Shown piece by piece: positions 22,029 to 24,168 of a stretch of DNA of 24,168 nt (positions are counted from its first letter, which is position 1; each line of letters starts with the position of its first letter). The position numbers and the translations under genes are program-made. The notes under the pieces were generated by a model. The model did no database searches. It had not been told where the DNA came from and saw only the letters and a program-made list of their open reading frames with translations. The stretch comes from DATJZH01 sp052146815 (GTDB taxonomy: Bacteria > Actinomycetota > Actinomycetes > Streptosporangiales > Streptosporangiaceae): the NCBI GenBank assembly GCA_052146815.1, contig JBKQMG010000225.1, positions 1 to 24,168 on the forward strand, read 5' to 3'.

Positions 22029-23546
22029 TCAGGACGCTGCCGCGCCCTCGGCCGGGCGGCCGCCGGAAGCCGGCGCCGCGGCGGCCAGCCCCTCGGAACG
22101 GGTCAGCATCTGGCCGGCCCGCCGGGTCGCGGCGGGCCGGGCGAGCACCCAGGCGATCCCGATCACCAGCCAGGCGATCGCCACCGCCGGCCCCCACCAG
22201 TTGACTCCGACGGGCAGCGGCCAGACGTTCCTGAACAGGGTGTAGCCGAGGACGATGATGCCGAGGACCGGGATCGCGATCTCCCAGCGGCGCACCGTCG
22301 TCTGCCCGGTGAAGAACACCAGCCGGACCATCCCGATCGTCGCCAGGATGTAGACGACCAGCAGGATCAGCGTGCCGATCACCCCGCTCTGGACGAACAG
22401 GCCGAACGGGGTGCCGCCCAGGATGAACCAGGTGAAGGCCACGATGACGTAGACGGTCAGCGCGACGGCCGCGGCGGCGACCACCGGGGTCCGGCGCCGC
22501 GGCGAGACCTGGCTCAGCCGGGCGGGCAGGATCCCGTCCCGGCCCATCGCGAAGAAGAGCCTGGACGCGCCGACGGTGCAGGCCAGCGCGCAGCCGAACG
22601 CGGAGATCATCGCGCCGGCGGTGATGAGCGTGCCGAGCCAGGAGGCCACGTACCTGGTGCCGAGATCGCCGATCAGCGACGTCGAGCTGATGAAGGCCGT
22701 GATGCCCTTGGCGGATGTCCCGAAGCCCATGACCTCGACCGCGGTCACGACGAAGAAGTAGATGCCGCCGAAGATCGCCACGCCGAGGATGGCCCGGGGG
22801 ATGTCGCGGTTGGGGCGCCTGGTCTCCTCGCCGAGGGTGGCCGCGGCCTCGAATCCGGCGAAGGACAGGAAGCCGAACACGACGCCCAGGAAAACCGTCG
22901 ACAGCGGCGTGCCGGACGGCAGCTTGAAGATCGACCAGTCGACGCCCAGGCCGCCCGGCGCGCTATGGCCGGCCAGCTTGGCGAAGACGATGACGATCAC
23001 GACGACGATCAGGGCCACGGTGATGCCCTCGGCGGCCAGCAGCAGCCGCGTTCCGCTCCGGGCCGGGGTGATGGAAATCCACCAGACCACCGCCATCCCG
23101 ATGGCGCCGAGCAGGAAACCCGACCACGTGGGCGGGTTCTTCCAGATCCCGAGCGCGTTCAGGAAGTTGGACGCGAAACGGCCGCCGGCCATCGAGGTGA
23201 CCACGCCGTAGAAGGTGTAGGTGCCGGCCAGGGCCCAGCCGGAGACCACCCCGGCCCGCGGCCCGAGGGTAGCCCCGACGAAGCCGTACACCGAGCCCGA
23301 GTGGTGGAACCGCTGCGTCAGCCGGACGAAGGTATAGGCCACCAGCAGCACGCCGACGAACGCGAGCGCGAAGGCCACCGGAACGGCCCGGCCGACGGTG
23401 GTGGCGGTGCCCTGCGGGTTGATGCTCGCGGCCATCGAGGGCGCCATCAGCGCCAGGGAGATGCCGATGGCCTCCCAGATGCTCAGGTTTCGCCGGAGCG
23501 TGCCCGGCCCGGCGTCGGTCTTGGTCTCGGTGGTGTTGGCCGCCAT
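22029..23546 (-). CDS. APC-superfamily amino acid / polyamine permease
   Basis: A 505-residue transporter with about 12 hydrophobic spans. The N-terminal signature LSIWEAIGISLALMAPSMAA and TAVPVAFALAFVGVLLVAYTF-like first spans, plus GVVFGFLSFAGFEAAATLGEE and RRPNRDIPRAILG, are typical of the APC family. It should take up an amino acid or amine driven by a proton or sodium gradient. The start ATG 23546 (MAANTTETKTD) has GGAGG ten bases upstream; the frame extends to 23606, but that leader is not membrane-protein-like. The C-terminus is a soluble Ala/Pro-rich tail. The GS-like ligase gene lies downstream in the same direction. Confidence 0.92.
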   Translation of the reverse strand: MAANTTETKTDAGPGTLRRNLSIWEAIGISLALMAPSMAASINPQGTATTVGRAVPVAFALAFVGVLLVAYTFVRLTQRFHHSGSVYGFVGATLGPRAGVVSGWALAGTYTFYGVVTSMAGGRFASNFLNALGIWKNPPTWSGFLLGAIGMAVVWWISITPARSGTRLLLAAEGITVALIVVVIVIVFAKLAGHSAPGGLGVDWSIFKLPSGTPLSTVFLGVVFGFLSFAGFEAAATLGEETRRPNRDIPRAILGVAIFGGIYFFVVTAVEVMGFGTSAKGITAFISSTSLIGDLGTRYVASWLGTLITAGAMISAFGCALACTVGASRLFFAMGRDGILPARLSQVSPRRRTPVVAAAAVALTVYVIVAFTWFILGGTPFGLFVQSGVIGTLILLVVYILATIGMVRLVFFTGQTTVRRWEIAIPVLGIIVLGYTLFRNVWPLPVGVNWWGPAVAIAWLVIGIAWVLARPAATRRAGQMLTRSEGLAAAAPASGGRPAEGAAAS

Positions 23547-23770
23547 GTCTCGGGCACCTCCTGCTGCTGGCCGCGACGGCTGCCTGCGCCCCGCGGGCGA
23601 TCGCACGCACGACCCGCGTCCCGGCCGTCACGGGATTACGCACTGGCCTGTCTGCTGATGATGGCCCGGCACCCGGCACCGCACAAGATCTGATTTACCT
23701 ATTTCCTACCCGTGTTCAGGCTATAGCGGAAGGCCCGCGCCCGCGCGGACCTCGGCTCCGGCCCGCCCAC
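23547..23770. other. Region upstream of the permease gene, no gene seen
   Basis: This stretch must contain the permease promoter on the minus strand. The AT-richest part is 23690-23732, where the minus strand reads TAGGAAATAGGTAAATCAG, an imperfect direct repeat of TAGGAAA and TAGGTAA, about 150 bp from the start codon. I cannot assign a -10/-35 pair with confidence. No coding sequence or structured RNA is recognisable. Confidence 0.35.
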
Positions 23771-23773
23771 GAC

Positions 23774-23833
23774 TGATCGCCCGCACCGGCAGATGATCGC
23801 CCGCACCGGCAGGTGATCGCCCGCACCGGCAGG
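23774..23833. repeat. Three tandem copies of a 20-bp unit
   Basis: The unit TGATCGCCCGCACCGGCAGG occurs three times head to tail (23774, 23794 and 23814); the first copy differs only in its last base. On the minus strand the unit begins at the point where the FAD-oxidoreductase remnant reads LPVRAI. Since 20 is not a multiple of three, every added copy changes the frame. Slippage duplication within a decaying gene is the simplest origin. Confidence 0.9.
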
Positions 23834-24047
23834 CCGGTGCGCACGGTCGTGAGCGTCCTGGCGATCCGGTCGGCGAAGCGCGCGAATCCGCCGGCGGCGG
23901 CGCGCCAGGTGGTCGCCCGTCCCGCCGTGAGCAGGCCGCGGGCCGTGAGGAACTCCATGACGTGCCCGGCCGGAGCGCCGAGCGCGTCGGCCGGGTTCCT
24001 GGCCAGGCGGCCGCCAGCAGCGGGATGACGAAATGTCGCGCGCGCAT
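23815..24047 (-). pseudogene. Frameshifted fragment of an FAD-dependent amine-oxidase-type gene
   Basis: Two minus-strand frames together resemble a middle segment of FAD-dependent oxidoreductases of the amine oxidase family. The first reads RARHFVIPLLAAAW, like the RHxxIPLxAAxW segment of those proteins. The next frame continues DALGAPAGHVMEFLTARGLL and then TWRAAAGGFARFADRIARTL with VRTGLPVRA, like their WRTVxGGSxxYVxRL...PV segment. A frameshift near 24005 joins them. Neither the N-terminal FAD-binding motif nor the C-terminal part is present to the window edge or beyond the 20-bp repeats. The family call is by motif resemblance only. Confidence 0.5.
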
Positions 24048-24168
24048 AGGACTCCCCCGGCGCGGCCCGGCCGCGTCGCAGCGGCGGAGCTCCCCCGCTC
24101 ACCGCGGGCCCCTGGTCGTCGTGCCAATCCCCCCGCACAGACGCGCACCGGGATGCGACCCCGCACTG

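Noticed and set aside
23547..23606. Extended N-terminus of the permease (frame open to 23606)
   Set aside because: The ATG at 23546 has a good GGAGG site and gives the usual short polar leader; the extension is Arg/Pro-rich.
21552..23693. Plus-strand open frame of 713 codons across the ligase and permease genes
   Set aside because: Extreme Asp/Gly/Arg/His bias with no domain, and both minus-strand genes under it have full family motifs and ribosome sites. It is a codon-bias shadow.
23774..23833. Possible CRISPR array
   Set aside because: The 20-bp units are directly adjacent with no spacers, and no cas gene is present; it is a plain tandem repeat.

Overview
The window is high-GC DNA with frequent GTG starts, an ANTAR-type regulator and actinobacterial gene families, so it most likely comes from an actinomycete (Actinomycetota, probably a soil filamentous lineage). 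The genus cannot be read from the sequence. The window combines two intact metabolic or polysaccharide modules with an unusual number of broken genes.

Left part (1-3100): a complete IS30-family element with perfect 28-bp ends opens the window. It lies 12 bp beyond the stop of a GAF-ANTAR regulator gene. That gene is split by a second element, an IS5-family (IS427-like) insertion with a TGA target duplication, and also carries a one-base frameshift.

3100-8760: a compact Pel-like exopolysaccharide locus. A secreted spherulin-4-type protein is encoded on the minus strand. Diverging from it on the plus strand are a PelG-like multi-span membrane protein, a cytoplasmic GH114/spherulin-4-like TIM-barrel protein and a PelF-type GT4 glycosyltransferase. 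The last two overlap by four bases. No PelA, PelB, PelC, PelD or PelE is present. The likely division of labour is that PelF polymerises the chain, PelG exports it, and the two hydrolase-like proteins trim or bind it inside and outside the cell.

8800-9850: a decay zone with the N-terminal stub of a flavin reductase, a small intact two-span membrane protein, and an unrecognised broken membrane-protein tail.

9850-20450: a glycerol and dihydroxyacetone island. From right to left on the minus strand it holds a decayed second glpF, dhaK, dhaL, a large fused DhaM-HPr-Enzyme I, glpK and glpD. Further left lies an intact aquaglyceroporin gene (glpF) that ends in a strong hairpin. A secreted phosphoesterase gene with at least three frameshifts sits between glpF and glpD. 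Glycerol can enter through GlpF and go through GlpK and GlpD to dihydroxyacetone phosphate. Dihydroxyacetone is phosphorylated by DhaKL, with phosphate passed from PEP by the fused relay protein. No glycerol dehydrogenase and no regulator gene for these genes is visible.

20450-24168: an APC-type permease and a divergent glutamine-synthetase-like ligase form a probable amine or amino-acid uptake and glutamylation pair. The right edge holds a frameshifted remnant of an FAD-dependent amine-oxidase-type gene that stops at three tandem 20-bp repeats.

The long genes (pelF, glpF, glpD, glpK, dhaM, dhaK, the ligase and the permease) have open frames, so the many broken genes look like real decay rather than uniformly poor sequence, but sequencing error at individual homopolymers cannot be excluded.
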